A stretch of 64,000 nt of DNA. Source: Termitomyces sp. T153 (lineage: Eukaryota > Basidiomycota > Agaricomycetes > Agaricales > Lyophyllaceae). The DNA lies in assembly GCA_018296165.2 (NCBI GenBank), contig JACKQL020000121.1, positions 62,001-126,000 of the forward strand, given 5' to 3'. A model generated the notes under the pieces. That model did no database searches and had not been told where the DNA came from. It saw only the letters and a list, made by a program, of their open reading frames with translations. Both the position numbers and the translations under genes were made by a program. Numbering within the stretch: the first letter of the stretch is position 1; each line of letters starts with the position of its first letter. Positions 45,858 through 58,685 of this stretch are shown here, one piece after another.

Positions 45858-48053
45858 CGGCGCCAGGTTTTGGTACCGAGTATTTACCACCCTCCCCCCC
45901 ACATCCCCCATTCGGAAACAACGGGAACTATGGGGCGATGGAATCGCTGGAGCTTCCGAGCTAGACTTTAACGGGTCTAGTTTGGCAATTGGAGGGACAG
46001 GATGTGGACATGTGATTGGACCTTTTCGATAGTTGTTTGAAATGTTCGCTTTTCTTTTTCTTTTTCTTTCGTCTTGGGGTGTACATACGAATCACCACGC
46101 AATTCGTGCATGGGATCGCATCAGGCCGCGGGAAGGGGATTACTGCCCTTGCTCAGGTAAGAATGGACTCTGCCAAGTTTGCTGTGATAAAGTTCGGGGT
46201 TCCCTCACGTCACCCAATTTAATTACCCATGATCTTGATCCTTGTACATACACGCATTGTTGCTTGCTTTCCTTCTTTTTTTCCATCTATTTGGAGAGGA
46301 AAATTTGTTTTCTTGTTATTTCGATTCAGTATTTATAGATATCCGTATTCTAGTTTTTTCGAAAAAATTATTGTCGGTCTATCTCCGCTGTAATTTACGT
46401 AGCACTGCAGTTTACTGCATGGTGCAATGGACGTTTTCGTACTGGTTCCGTCTCTTTAGGACGACATTTTTTCTATGGACACATGAGCTTTTATATTGAT
46501 AATCATACTTGGATTTGTGCTTACGTTATGTATATTGTCGAAAGTCCAAGTTTCACTTTTCTTTGCACGTTTCTTATTATAGAGCCCCCATGTCGTTATA
46601 GGAGCGGCTATCGTAAAGTACAAAAGCACTTTATCTAGGTAAATCTAGCAAATCTAAATTCGATCCAGATACGGTTAGACAATGATTTAAGCTAGGATTG
46701 GATTGTGATTTCGGCCAGGATAATGGTATGTCTGAGTATCTGTGCTTGTGAAACTCCCGTCGATCTAATGTCCATCACAAACGTGGGTTCAAGAATGTTT
46801 GACGTTTATGTGGCATCGCTTCCATGCTATTTACGATTGGTCCCCCCCGTTGCGTCTTATACAAGACACGCATAGTGCCGATCCATTGTTTTCTAAAGAT
46901 GGATCAGATTCGGATTCGGATTCTAGTTAGGGGAGTGAGAGGGAAGAAAGTTTCTATGAGTGGGCACATGATGATGGGGGACAGGAATAGAAAGGCTTTT
47001 GACAGGATTAATCTCAGCGGCTTGAGGTTTTAGCAAATTTAAAGCATTAGAATGGGTTGATCGGCACCAGGTTGACTGGGAATGGCAGACAACGACCTTA
47101 GAGATGCTAATTGTGAAGCATCCTTGCACTGGTGAAATGAAGACAAAAGATGTCTACTTCCCCCCTATGTGTACCAGAATGATGGAAGGTTTGTATGACC
47201 GTGACGGTACCTGTCCAAACAGAAACTGCAAGGGTCCTCTGACTGATGCGGCTCACAACGAATGTACTAGAATTTGATGCATGGCACAAAAACATAACAA
47301 AGGACCAAAATGTATGCTCGGGGCACTATAGCGCCTTAGTTCCAAACGTGGAAAGGATCTGAAATCGGGCGGTTTAATCCTCGGCCGGGCGGTGCTGCGC
47401 ACATTATGCCGGTAAACGCCCACGTCATGCTCAGAAAAAAATTCCTCCAAAGACCTTTGGATCTGATGGCGAAGGCGTAATAGTGAGACCTTTGATGTGG
47501 ATGACAAGGGCGCCATTCTGATATTGTATTTTCGCGTTGTTTTAGCGAAATTTTCTGTTGTATTCTGAATGTGGATGACTGGTTGTCCTTATTTCTTGGA
47601 AGGTCGCCGACCGGTCGTAAGTATGGTAACAAATCCCGTCAGAGATCGGTCATGATGACGTCCACCTCGAGGGAAATTGTCTAATATTGCATACCGCCCG
47701 GAAAAGGAAATCGAGTCATTGACGTCACGCGTGACGAGAAGGAAAAATTGGTTCTTTACGATTGAAAATCTGTATTCACGCCACACGCTCGCGGGCAGGG
47801 GCCCAGTCCAGTCCAAACGTGTGATGGTGCACACTTTGAGCAAGATCACGCTCGGACCAAAAGTGGGCGAGAGACAGATCTGATCTCGGCGGAAGCACCC
47901 TGAAAGAAGGACATCACGTGCGTGATATTAATAGCCCAATGGAGTCACTTGTCGCCTCAAAAACGTTTTTCGTTGGGAATGGTCGCGACCCAGGTCTCCT
48001 ATATAAAGCCAGAACATCTTTCTCCGCCTCCCTACTCCTTCCCATCCCGCCCC
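45858..48053. other. 2.2 kb gene-free stretch
   Basis: Between VPS54 and the Ecl1-like gene. Both strands hold only short frames without recognisable motifs. The first 180 bp may be the true end of VPS54. There is no tandem repeat, terminal repeat or tRNA-like box I can support. Promoter sequence for the next gene lies at its right edge, with a TATA-like TATATAAAG at about 47999-48007. Confidence 0.5.
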
Positions 48054-49330
48054 ATGTTCGAGGACCAGTGTTTAGTCTGCGGCAAGCCTCTCGACGACGA
48101 TGTGTAGGTCTTCCTTCCTTCCTCACCGTCCCTGTCCTTACCCCCCACAGCCAGGCCTACTGCAGTGAGGACTGTCAGTCCCAGGATGCATCGTCGCCTT
48201 CTATTTCCTCTGCTTCCAGTGCAGTCTCGTCCCCGAACATGGACTATGCAACCGGTGGCGACGTCCCACCACTGCTGCCATCAGTCCTTGGCACTGCTCT
48301 CGCCAAATACGCACGCAGTCGTCACCACCACTCTGTTTCTACTTCGTCTGCTTCTTCCTGGTCTGCAGTCACAGACGACGAAGATGAGCCCTACTCTGGT
48401 CTTTCCAACTATCACACAAAGACTTTCTACGAGAGTGCCGACTCCCTCTATGATGGCAAACCAATCCAGAGCCACATGGACACCGTGAAGCCCTCTTCTG
48501 CTCTCTCCTATGCACGACGGCCGTCTGGCACCAACAACCGTTCTGTGGTCTCCAACCCACACCCTCGCACAAACCCTGCGCACGTGCACGACATCCCAGG
48601 AAGCGCTCCTATGCATTCCCATCTGTCGACAGATGATGATGGAGCCTATTCTGACGTCGGATTTTCGTCCCGTGACGATTCCGAACCCGAGGTTCACATC
48701 ACCAAATTGGCCTCTCCGCACAAGGCCAAACGCAACCGTGCTAGTCTTCCCGCATACTTCTCATTGCTTCAGATGAATGCAAAATGCGCATCTCCCGTAT
48801 CTTCATCCTCTAACCATACTATCTCGCGTATCTCGCCACCCACACCCAAATTGCCTCTTGTCAGCGTTAATCTACCCCGTGCAACTCCCCGCGGTCGCCG
48901 ACGGGTCGCAGATCACGACCGTGAAAACAGATCCTCTGGGGAGTCAAATTCTCGCTCGCCGTCTCCCCTACGATGGGTACCGGCATTGGTCAACACTGCT
49001 GGTCTTTCCTGCTCTCGTGAGGCAGACGACGAGGACGCCCAGGACAACTTGTCTCTCCCTGGCCTTACTCGGGGCCGTCCTGCAGTCCGTAGTAACAGCT
49101 CACCGCCTCAAGTAATGATGCTTTCGGCCGACGCACTCAACAATCACAACCGAGCCTTGGCTGTCGCTGCGATGAGGACGGACGGTGCTCATTCTCCTTT
49201 TCCCCATGAAACAAGGGGACGTTTAAAAGTAGTGACCGACGTAGAAGCTCCTGGATATGGAATCGGTCGCAGTGGTTTATTGCATCGTACACGTGTGCCT
49301 GCAACTATTCGTTCGGGCCGTGCCCTGTAA
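48054..49330 (+). CDS. Ecl1-like zinc-binding protein (life-span regulatory factor type)
   Basis: Short cysteine motif plus a long disordered region. Two exons: 48054-48103 (MFEDQCLVCGKPLDDD) and 48151-49330 (VQAYCSEDCQSQDASSPS). Together they give C-x2-C-x10-C-x3-C (CLVCGKPLDDDVQAYCSEDC), the pattern of the fungal Ecl1 family, whose yeast members extend chronological life span and respond to zinc and nutrient stress. The rest is Ser/Pro/Asp-rich with basic patches (RATPRGRRRVADHDRENRSS, SPSPLRWVPAL) and ends RVPATIRSGRAL. The open frame extends upstream to 47918, but the cysteine pair is in another frame there, so the spliced start at 48054 is preferred; a TATA-like box lies about 50 bp upstream. 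Confidence 0.75.
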
Positions 49331-51071
49331 ACCGTCGCATCATCTTTCTTTCCGTCCATCTCGTCGTCAACTCTGCATTTTCATTTGCTTTCATGTTATG
49401 TTATTTGTACAACAATCTGTTGAACTCACGACAACAAAACGTTCGCTCGCATATCATCTCGCATACCATGGACCATATCCCGGAAAAAAATTCTGCCCCC
49501 TCCCAGCTCACAATTCGACAAAACACGCGTCGCGGAAAATTAACGGCATGGATAAACATCCCCACTCTTCATACACCTCGACTACCCACATCTCAACTCC
49601 TACTGTATCATCATGACCCCACATTCATTTGTTCTCCACAACTCATCTCAGCAACATATTTTTTCCATTGTCCGTAGCTTTCGATAAAAATCATCGCACC
49701 TAGTCCCTCGTGTAATCATCAATTGCATCATTTTTTTGGAACACGAACCTTAGTTCAACATCCTTGTGCAAGACTTGCTTTTCCTCGGCTATAGCTGTAA
49801 CGCACGTTCCCTTTTGCTCGCTTCTCGCTCGGGTTTCCCTGTGGAACATGTTTCCAATTCCGGTACATGGAATGCCGAGTTCCAGTAAATTCTACGCGGA
49901 CACGAGACCTTGGGTATGTGAAATACTAGCGTTGTGCCGCACCGCATATCATCTTTGTTCCCATCATTTATTACCTCTAGAACATCACATCCGAAGCACA
50001 TTTAAATATCGCACACACACAGAAACCCTTTTGTATTTTGCCATGTTACAACAGAATAGAATAGTTTCCGTCGTCCCTCTTGACGGTATACCCCAGACGG
50101 AAGTAAAAAAAAACAATACATATGTACATGCATACGGAAATTTTCTGATCAAGCATGTGTGCCTCGTTCCTTGTGTCGTCCAAGGGGTCGTGAATTAACG
50201 CAAAGGATAGAAATCAGTTTTATGATATTTATTTGATCGGAAAGACTTATGCTTTTCGCCAGTGGAGCGAATATAACGCAACGAGCTCGCGAAAAAAGAG
50301 CTCGTGGGGTTGATCGATTGGGATGAACGATTGACCGGTATGGTACGCGTATAGGACGGGACTGGGTGGTGTTTGAAACGTTCACCGGGTGAGGAGATGA
50401 AGTTCTTTGACATATCTTGCGTAATTTTTTTTGTCATGAAACGGTGGGGCCGAGGCCGGCCGTGGCCACCGCTTGCATCTTACCCACACAACTTATTCTT
50501 AAGCTTTCTGCTAGTTACACAATACGGCTGATGTTATTGTCTGCCGCAACTGTAGCACCACACGAGGGCTGTGAATCGTGATTATGATTCAGATGGGGCG
50601 ATTGACCTGACGTAGGATATAATATGTTTCATGTAGTCATCGTCGCGCTGGTCCTTGACGCCGAGACGTCGTGAGCATTGTGATCGTAAATGGATGACAG
50701 GAAGCCTGGTTGTAGGGAGCGACGCGTCGTGAGATACTCGTGATTCGGCTCATCGAGTCACTTGGACGTTGTAGTAGACGTCGCTGAACAAAATAAAGTC
50801 AGGGCTGGATGCTAGGACCGCTCTTGACCTCCACCACCATCATCCCATCCACCGTCCACCATTGATTCGTCCACTCTCTCCCTCCCCAAAGTGGCCACAA
50901 GCCTCGTTCCTGCAACCCGTCCGCGGTCTGACCGAGACGAGGGTACCGATTTCCTCGTCAACGGTGAGACCCCGTCTGCTGATCAAACCTAGTCACTAAT
51001 TGCGTCTAGACACCGACCGGGCCCGCAAACGACAAAGGATTTCCATCGATCACTCTCTTCGTCCCCCCACC
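49331..51071. other. 1.7 kb gene-free stretch including a probable 5' UTR exon of GID7
   Basis: No recognisable coding frame from 49331 to about 50860. From about 50870 to 50963 an open frame leads to a clean donor (gtgaga at about 50964) and an acceptor ending at about 51009. That upstream exon has no in-frame ATG and so is read as a 5' UTR exon, or part of a longer N-terminus whose start I cannot see. Confidence 0.45.
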
Positions 51072-53607
51072 ATGCGCCTCACGGACTCCGATCACAATTC
51101 CCTCTCTGCCTCGCCCGATTTTTCTGCTCTCGCAGGCCCCTCTACCGATCACACCAATGGCCATAGCAATGGCTTTACATCCAAGTCTGCTACAAATGGT
51201 ACAGGAAACGGTGTTCTGCCCAAGAATGGCAAGGCCATTGCGAGGGTCTCGCTTCCCGGCACCACACTGTACGACGACACGCCCGTAGACCGTGAGGAGT
51301 ACGTGCGCCTCGTGATTCAGAGCTTGCGGGACGTTGGGTATATGTGCGTTCTCTCTGTCCTTGTTCTTCGGTCCTAGTGCTCAGTTTGGCAACCTCAGTG
51401 AATCTGCGGCAACGCTCGAGGCAGAATCAGGGTACATCATGGAGGAAGCAGAAGTCGCAGATTTCAGGCAGTGTATATTAGATGGCTTGTGGGCAAAAGC
51501 AGAGGCTGCGCTGATCCGCCTTGGCGTTAGCGAAGATGATGGGCTCTGGGTGCGCCTTGCTTTGACAGATTCACGCGTATTACAGTTCTAACCAGCTCAA
51601 AGGACGCTAAATTTCTTATCAGCCAGCAGAAATATCTAGAACTGTTGGAGGCAAAGAAGACAACGTCGGCACTTCATGTGTTGCGCTATGAACTTGCACC
51701 ACTAAATGTGGATTCTGACCAATTGCATACCTTGTCGAGGCGTGTACCTTCTCCTCGAATGCTTTGACCTTCACTCATGTCACGTCCAGCTTTCTGATGT
51801 GCTCTGAATCTGAAGATTTGCGGCAACGAGCAGGCTGGGACGGCGCAGCCGGATCATCACGGCGACAACTACTAAACAACCTTCAAAGTAGTTCTCTTTC
51901 TCTCACTACTGGTTCTCGTTTAAGCTATTCCCCAGGACATATTCCTTCTTCAATAATGATCCCCCAGCGGCGGATCGCAACTTTACTTAGCCAGGCACAC
52001 GCACATCAGCAACAGTATTGTCTATACCACAACACACCTTCAGATTCCATTTCATTTTCACTGTATACGGACCACAACTGTGACAAGTCCGCGTTTCCGC
52101 AGGTAACCACAACTATTCTCCAGGTACACTCGGATGAGGTTTGGAATTTGGAATGGAGCCATGATGGTTTGCAGCTGGCCACGGCAAGTAAAGATAAGAC
52201 TGCTATCATTTGGAAATTATCGGTACGCTCTCCTTTTTTTCCGCTTCTGATTCATGCTCACACTCCGGTAGTATGATGCAGAGCTACGGACACAATGGGA
52301 ACCTCATCTAATATTAAAAGATCACCCATATTCCGTGGGCTGTCTCGCGTGGTCAAAAGATGACTCAATGCTCCTGAGCAGCACTGAGAATCTTATCAAA
52401 TTGTGGAATGCCAAGGTTTGTGATAGAAATTAATCACTTTGTCATGAAATGCAACTGTTCTCCAGACGGGTGTATGCACGAAGACACTTGATGTACATAG
52501 GGAGACTGTGACGGCACTCGCTTGGCTTCCAGACGGCACAGGATTTATCTCCGGTGGCCTGGATCGTAACATTGTCCTTTGGGTACGTCATACCCAGACG
52601 TCCGGTCTATTGGCCCTAATCCTTGTTCATGTTTCGTGGTTGTAGGATATCGAGGGCAATATACGTGATAAATGGGGTGAGACTGGCATTCGGATAACAG
52701 ACCTTGCTATCACGCCGGACTTCTCATGTCTAGTCACTGTTGGAATGCAGCACCTTCCGTTCGGCATTATCAATGAGGGTATCACTGGGCGCGAGGTGCA
52801 GAGTGGTGATGCGGCAGCCGCGGGTGCGGCGGCGGCGAGGGCTTCAGAGAACAGAATGGTCATCTATGATTTGACTACGAAGCAAATTGAATCGTGCGTA
52901 TATTTCTTTGCTATTAATGTTCAGCTGGGCTGTAGAGTTTTTCCTCCACATGTTCTCCTTTCTTCATCTCTGTTTGTATGGCATGTTATTGACTTGTGGC
53001 TACATTGTTCCTTGACAGGTCTATACGTTTGGAAGGTGAACTGACGAGCGTCAAGATTTCTCAGGATTCTCGTTTTGCGCTCATTAATCATGCGCCAGAC
53101 GTGAGACTTCATCACGGTTGAGGGAATTGACCGATGTGGATTGATCTTTTTCTTTAGGAGATACATCTGTGGGACCTTGATACGGGTCGTTTATCACGCA
53201 AGTACACAGGACAACGGCAAGGACGACATGTTATCCGGAGTTGCTTTGGCGGATACGATGGTAACTTCGTCGTCAGCGGCAGTGAAGGTTCGTGTTGCTA
53301 CCTTGTTTTTTGGAGGATACAATCGAATCCTACTTGCTATTCTCCAACAGACAGCAATGTGTATATATGGCATCGTGATACGGGTGCGTTACTCGAAGTC
53401 CTCGCAGGCCACGGCGAGGGCAGCGTGAACAGCGTCGCGTGGAATCCAACAAATCATCGCATGTTCGCGTCGTGTTCGGACGACCACACGATACGGATAT
53501 GGGAGACACCGCCGGAGCCAGTGATCGAGGAATCTTCTGGTCTTCCACGGCCCACTTTCACCGAAAATGGGAACAGCGCGAATGGCAAAGGAAAGACACG
53601 GCAGTAG
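51072..53607 (+). CDS. GID7: WDR26/Gid7-like WD40 protein of the CTLH/GID ubiquitin ligase
   Basis: Scaffold and substrate-receptor subunit of the CTLH (GID) E3 ligase. The ATG at 51072 has a strong CCACC context and follows a 5' UTR intron. LisH/CTLH part: DREEYVRLVIQSLRDVGY, then ESAATLEAESGYIMEEAEV and FRQCILDGLWAKAEAALIRL. The next exon reads AKFLISQQKYLELLEAKKTT. Then about seven WD40 repeats: DEVWNLEWSHDGLQLATASK, YSVGCLAWSKDDSMLLSSTE, ETVTALAWLPDGTGFISGGL, RITDLAITPDFSCLVTVG, TSVKISQDSRFALINHAPD, GNFVVSGSEDSNVYIWHRDT and NSVAWNPTNHRMFASCSDDH with TIRIW. An Ala-rich insert (about 52805-52845) sits in repeat 5. The stop is at 53605-53607. The order LisH-CTLH-WD40 is specific to this family. 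Confidence 0.9.
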
Positions 53608-55219
53608 TGGGATGCCGATGGCATGTAGATATGACTGACCTTCGATCATACTTCCCATGCACACAAAGGGGTGCAATACTCTCCTCCCCGGCTCATCTCG
53701 CATCGATTTAGGACTGAACCACTGCACGAACGCGGATTCCGCCTCAATTTGTACAACATTATTATTTATGGTACGCGGCGCAACGTGACGACGCGACCCT
53801 CGCATTCTCGACCATTGCATTTATCGACATCAACACCCACTGCCATTGTTTTCATGCCTCACTGCATCTGATTATTCCAACAACCTCAATCCTTGTCAAC
53901 ATAGTCGTTTTTTTGTCTTCTTTTTGCATAGTAACAAACCCCCTTCAGTGGACGTATTTTACTTATATCACAGAATAGAACCCCATCCCCTTTACGAATC
54001 CGAAACGAAGTCGAATTCATTACCACTCGGTTGTCAACAGGTCGTTATCGAACGTGGGTCCTTACGCGACGTCCTGGCCTGTCAGTCGTTTGTGGACAAG
54101 GGTTGTTGCTGATCTTCGAGCTTATCTCGTTTCTTGAGCATTTACTCTGGTTCAACTCACATGCCTTCACCACGTTGATTTTCATATTCGGAAGAGCTGG
54201 TAATCATCATGATTATTCAGAGAACTCGTCGCAAGCCAAGTCTCATTGAGCTCGGTATGGAATTGCTCCATTGAGCACTGGCGACTCGATTTTTGCCAAC
54301 ATCTTTCTTTCCGTAAATGATAAAACTACTGCAAAGAAGTGGTGAAGAACACTGTCTGTCACTCTTCCGGAATGAAGCATGCATGTCGTTCAATTCACAT
54401 GCGGTCCGTGTCCGTGGATATGTCCTCGAGGCGGGGCTTATAGCTTATAGGGGATGCCCGAGAATTTGAATTGCTAATTTTGCACTCCATACTATCTTTC
54501 CTGTCTACACCCCGGACCGGAGCGGTCGTTTACACCAGTCTTGATATCATACATATGAGAATCTTCACTACTTGACTATGTGCGTGTCGGTACTATTTCG
54601 AAGGATCACGGTCCTTGTCACCGATTCAAACATAAGAAAAGAGGACTGCTTCTGGGTCATGTACCTCTCTGCCATCAAAAGCTGAAAGAAAGTCATCGAA
54701 AGTCATATGCCCTTCTAAAGAAGGTACGTACTTCCTTGAACTTGAAGTGCCAGGAAATCCGACTCGGAGTTGTGCATTCATCGGAGTTCCTCACCACTCG
54801 AAGATTTCGTTCGGCGTTTGAGAGCTTTCAAAGATATTTATCGCTCTTCTTATCTGAGTTGATATCTCGAATTGTATAACACTTATATATTACTAATGAC
54901 ATCTTCCCAAAATGTAGAACAGATCAAAGAGAACAGGCCCGTCCGATACGCTGGAAAAGGTCAATATGTACCCATTTGATGCTCATTGGTAGTCCTTGAA
55001 AGTTTCTATTTATACACACTATATTCTAAGTAATATTACGTCACATCGTCGAGATGAGATATGATGAGTTGTTGTGAAGTTGTCTCTCACTAGTTATGAT
55101 ACGAGTAGGAGTACAGCAACCTCTCAATATTTGCCGCGAAACATAACGATGGAAACGAATTATTTGATGGAGCCGAGAGAAACAGAATAGCCAGGCGAGT
55201 CAAACAGATATTCAAATAA
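53608..55219. other. 1.6 kb gene-free stretch
   Basis: Between two convergent genes. Only short frames without motifs on either strand; no repeat seen. The length is more than two 3' UTRs usually need. Confidence 0.5.
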
Positions 55220-56518
55220 TCATGGGAGCTGTGAGTGGGCCCGATGTTTAGGTACGAACAAAGACGCCATCGGGTCCTTTTTCATATTTCCTGGAGGTTT
55301 AAGGGGACGTATTTCGACAGGTATGGAAGAATCAGCACGTAACGGTGGTTTGGCGGGTGATTTGGCAGGCGATTTACCCACAGTACTAGGCGCAGGATGA
55401 GAAGCAGCAGCAAGTGGTTTTTCGGCTTGAGATGATAAGGCAATTGCCGCACTAGAGGAAGAACTTGACGACTTGATGGATGCCGACGAGTTGATCGAGC
55501 TGCCCGGGAGACGACGAATGACATTATTGACTGTGACACGACTAGTGCTAGTGCCACTTATAGGAGGTAAGATTTCCATATTCGTTGTAGGATGATTTGG
55601 AAGAACGGCAATTTTCTTCCCGTTTGGGGGCATTGGAGGAACAATGCGATTGAACAAATTCTTTTGCAGTTTGGACGCATCAGAGCGGGTCTTTTGAAAA
55701 AGACTCTTTGGCGCCGGACTTGAGCCCCCTGATGAAACTTGATTTTGATAAATGAGAATTGAACGAATCGTGAATTCAGAAAGGAGCGCACATCCACCTG
55801 TCCGCTGCCGCTTTGGAGGTGGAAGGCGGTCTGTAATTTTGACCTCTCGTTCCTTTTTGCGTTCCTCTGCCACAAGGCGCTGATTTCTAAGTTTAGCACT
55901 GGCCTCTTCCAGCCGTCGCGCCTCTGCCTCTCTCAAGAACTAGGAACAAGGAAATCAAAGTACAGAAGATACAAGAACAATGACATCCTACAAAGTAGTG
56001 GTCCTTCCACGATCGTGGATTGTCCTCGGACCCCATCGAGTATCTTTCTATTGCCAGGGAAAAATCTTCATGACAAAGCCTTTTCCAAATATCTGAAGGC
56101 AACATATCAATTTATGACTATTGGGCCCTAGGTGTAACACACCTTGAGTATCGTTTTCAAGATGCTGAAGGCAAGAGTAAGATCAATGCGATAGGAGAGT
56201 GTAACGAACTCGTACCGGGGAATTTTCTTCTAATCGAAGGAGTTGCTCTGCATTGCAGCGCTCGAGAATCGGGCGAACCAAGCGATACCTCAATTCATCA
56301 CCAAGACCACTGATGGCTATGAATTGTCAATAAGTATTACACGAGGGATTTGTATCGTCGTAAACCCACAGTCGATAGAACTTGCACATACTAATTGGGC
56401 AGTAAACGATAAAAAGGTCAGAATCCATAGCGAATGATCTGCTAGAAGTTTTACCTCGCTGGCAGAGCTGTACGAGGGTTGGTACACGGCAAGTTACTCC
56501 ATCTGCGTCGAGATTCAT
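55220..56518 (-). CDS. Elongin-A-like transcription elongation/ubiquitin ligase subunit
   Basis: Elongin A homologue (fungal Ela1), which stimulates RNA polymerase II and targets stalled polymerase for ubiquitination through Elongin C/cullin. Start at 56518: MNLDADGVTCRVPTLVQLCQR, with a BC-box (TLVQLC) for Elongin C. The next exons read AISGLGDELRYRLVRPILER, CNAEQLLRLEENSP, then DIWKRLCHEDFSLAIERY with SWKDHYF, the F-box-like Elongin A domain, and FLREAEARRLEEASAKLRNQ. A basic block (DRLPPPKRQRTGG) and a Ser/Pro/Lys-rich tail (KSPAKSPAKPPLRADSS, DPMASLFVPKHRAHSQLP) finish the protein. Four or five introns. The domain order matches fungal Elongin A. Confidence 0.85.
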
Positions 56519-58069
56519 TGGGTATGAGTGTAAGCTCCGATATAAGCTTGAGATAACGAATACACAAGCAGGCAACCTATTCAGTCAGTGATCCAGAGTC
56601 GCTGTTTGTATGTTGCTCGACGTTGTATTCTCTGCCGGCGCCAGCATCAAGTGCGAGTGCGAAGCTGTCACGTGTGTTGCCGCGTTAGTGCCCCTGACAG
56701 TGATATCGGCAGCTCTTACATTGACAAAGTTCAATACAAGCTTGTTTTTTGCCAACTTCTCTATGTAGACTATAACTTGATGACAGTCGTTGTACATCCT
56801 TATATCTCAGGTCGACAGACTGAAGGTTTCACAGCTGGTGGATATGTCTAACTGATTTATGAAGCACTACTTTAGCTCGAATCTACTCGATACTACACTA
56901 CCGCCTCCGAACACACTCTAGGTCTATGAAAACATCGGTGGCAGAGGTTAGCAGGCTTTCCGAAAACAAAGATGTCGTCATAAAGTCCGCTACGACATGA
57001 TACATCAGAGAAAACTTGACTACAATATCCAATGTGTCTGAAGTTTCTAGTATGACAGAGGGTTGATCGATGACCGTTCTTCCAGCGTTGGTAGACTACC
57101 AAAACCCTAGACTTGGGAACAGTAAAATCGTCCTCAAATGCCATTCAGGGTGTATTCGAAAGCGCATTCTAGGACACGCGGAAACCGTACAAGCAAAGAA
57201 TTGGGATAACTTCATTCGTTATTGGGCTTTGGTTCAAGCTCTCGTTAAAGTATGAGGTTTGTTACCAGCGAAGTTGTTTCTACGGCGAAGAAATGTTTTG
57301 TAACGCAGGTCAAGCCACCATATCAGCCCCATTAATTACTGCTCAGACCACCACACTCACGGCACATACATTTTGTTTCATCCATTGTGTGGCCTGAAGT
57401 GGTCTTGCTCTTTTGCTCCATCCCATTGTGCTGTTATAAAGCATATGGACTTGATCAAACAGTCGCTTGACGACATACTCCACGTATTCCGACATAGAAT
57501 TGCTCCCACCTGTAGATCGAAACTTTGTCGCGAACGATCATAGAAGAGCGTCGCGCAGAATTGCAGAACGCGATCTATGGGTGAACGACAAACTAAAGAC
57601 CTGCATGCCTTTGCTCATTAGTATGTATCAGTCTCAGATGCCTATATATGGATCCTATGCGACGATTTCGCAGTCGATAGATCGTGGATTGTCAAAGGAT
57701 CAGACAAACAATAGTTGAATTCAAAACTTTTCCCATGAAACATAGCCACTGCTAGTGAGTTATAGGTGGTTACTAGATCGTTTCTATCTCGAACAGTCGT
57801 CAACCACAAATTTAGGCCTCCAATATTAACGATTGGAGGGTACGCGTAACTTGGGCTAGTGAAAATCGATCCAAAACGGAAGGCCGCACTCGCGAGATTT
57901 ACTACATCTTGAATCCTGGAGGAGTGACCGCGTCAACCACGGGACTAGCTCGCATAGATGGAGTAAGGAACACAGAATTCGACCGTATGGTCTTCGGCAT
58001 TAAAAAAAACATTAATACTACTAAAATAGATACATGAACGGTGAAAAAGGCGCACCAGAAAGTTCGAAT
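56519..58069. other. 1.55 kb gene-free stretch
   Basis: Between two genes read leftward. Short open segments exist (minus 56893-57144; plus 57467-57718), but none matches a family I know and no exon chain is convincing. Could include decayed transposon sequence. Confidence 0.4.
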
Positions 58070-58685
58070 CTAGTCTTCTTCATCAGATAGGGCCTCAGAG
58101 GCTTCCTGCCTTTCCTGCGCATTCATGGCGCCAACCAAATCATCTGACTCTCCTTTCTGAGCAGCTAGTCTTTGACCTGGGTCCAGTCAGATTATGAAGG
58201 AATAAATGATTCTTCAGCTCACGAATCAACGTGTGTATAGCTTCCTGAGTTCTCCTTTCTAGCTTTGCTAGCTTTTTGTTCATGTCACGTTTTAGATCCC
58301 AGTTTGGTCGCTTCGGCGCAATGTTGAATATATCCTGAGTTGGATAAAATAATCTTCATATCCATATCTACATAGAAGGTTGGACTATACCAGTTCTTGA
58401 GCCCTTCGAACTTCATCTTCTGCTATGATTTTTTCAGCAAGACCTTCCACATTATTCTCGACAGTATCTTCAGTAGGATCCAGCGGATTACGTTTCCGAA
58501 CAGTGCGGGATTCTGGATCGAAGTTTCGGTTTTTAACAATGGAGGTACTAGGTTTATGGTTGAGGAAATGGCAAAAGTGCTAGCGCTAGAAATCAATGGA
58601 CATACTCATCTGCGTCTCCAGCCTTCCGTTTCCTCAATGCGGCGAGGCGCAATTTCCGCGCTTCTAATGCCTCCACAAGAGACAT
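58070..58685 (-). CDS. CWF18: Spliceosome-associated protein CWC18/CCDC12
   Basis: Small coiled-coil component of the spliceosome (Cwf18; human CCDC12). Four small exons, each too short for normal ORF detection. Exon 1, from 58685: MSLVEALEARKLRLAALRKR then KAGDADE. Exon 2: TSIVKNRNFDPESRTVRKRN, PLDPTEDTVENNVEGLAEKI and IAEDEVRRAQEL. Exon 3: DIFNIAPKRPNWDLKRDMNK, KLAKLERRTQEAIHTLIR. Exon 4: QRLAAQKGESDDLVGAMNAQ, ERQEASEALSDEED, with stop TAG at 58070-58072. The core strings are nearly invariant in fungal homologues. Introns are about 50-60 bp (for example 58332-58390). It is the last clear host gene before the repeat-rich right end. Confidence 0.93.

Noticed and set aside
47918..48150. Upstream extension of the Ecl1-like frame to 47918
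   Set aside because: It covers a TATA-like box and the intron, and loses the first cysteine pair.
57467..57718. 83-residue plus-strand frame between Elongin A and CWC18
   Set aside because: No domain, no clear splice partners, and no similarity I recognise.
58058..58085. tRNA B-box-like GTTCGAATC
   Set aside because: There is no matching A box or cloverleaf around it; it lies at the 3' end of CWC18.
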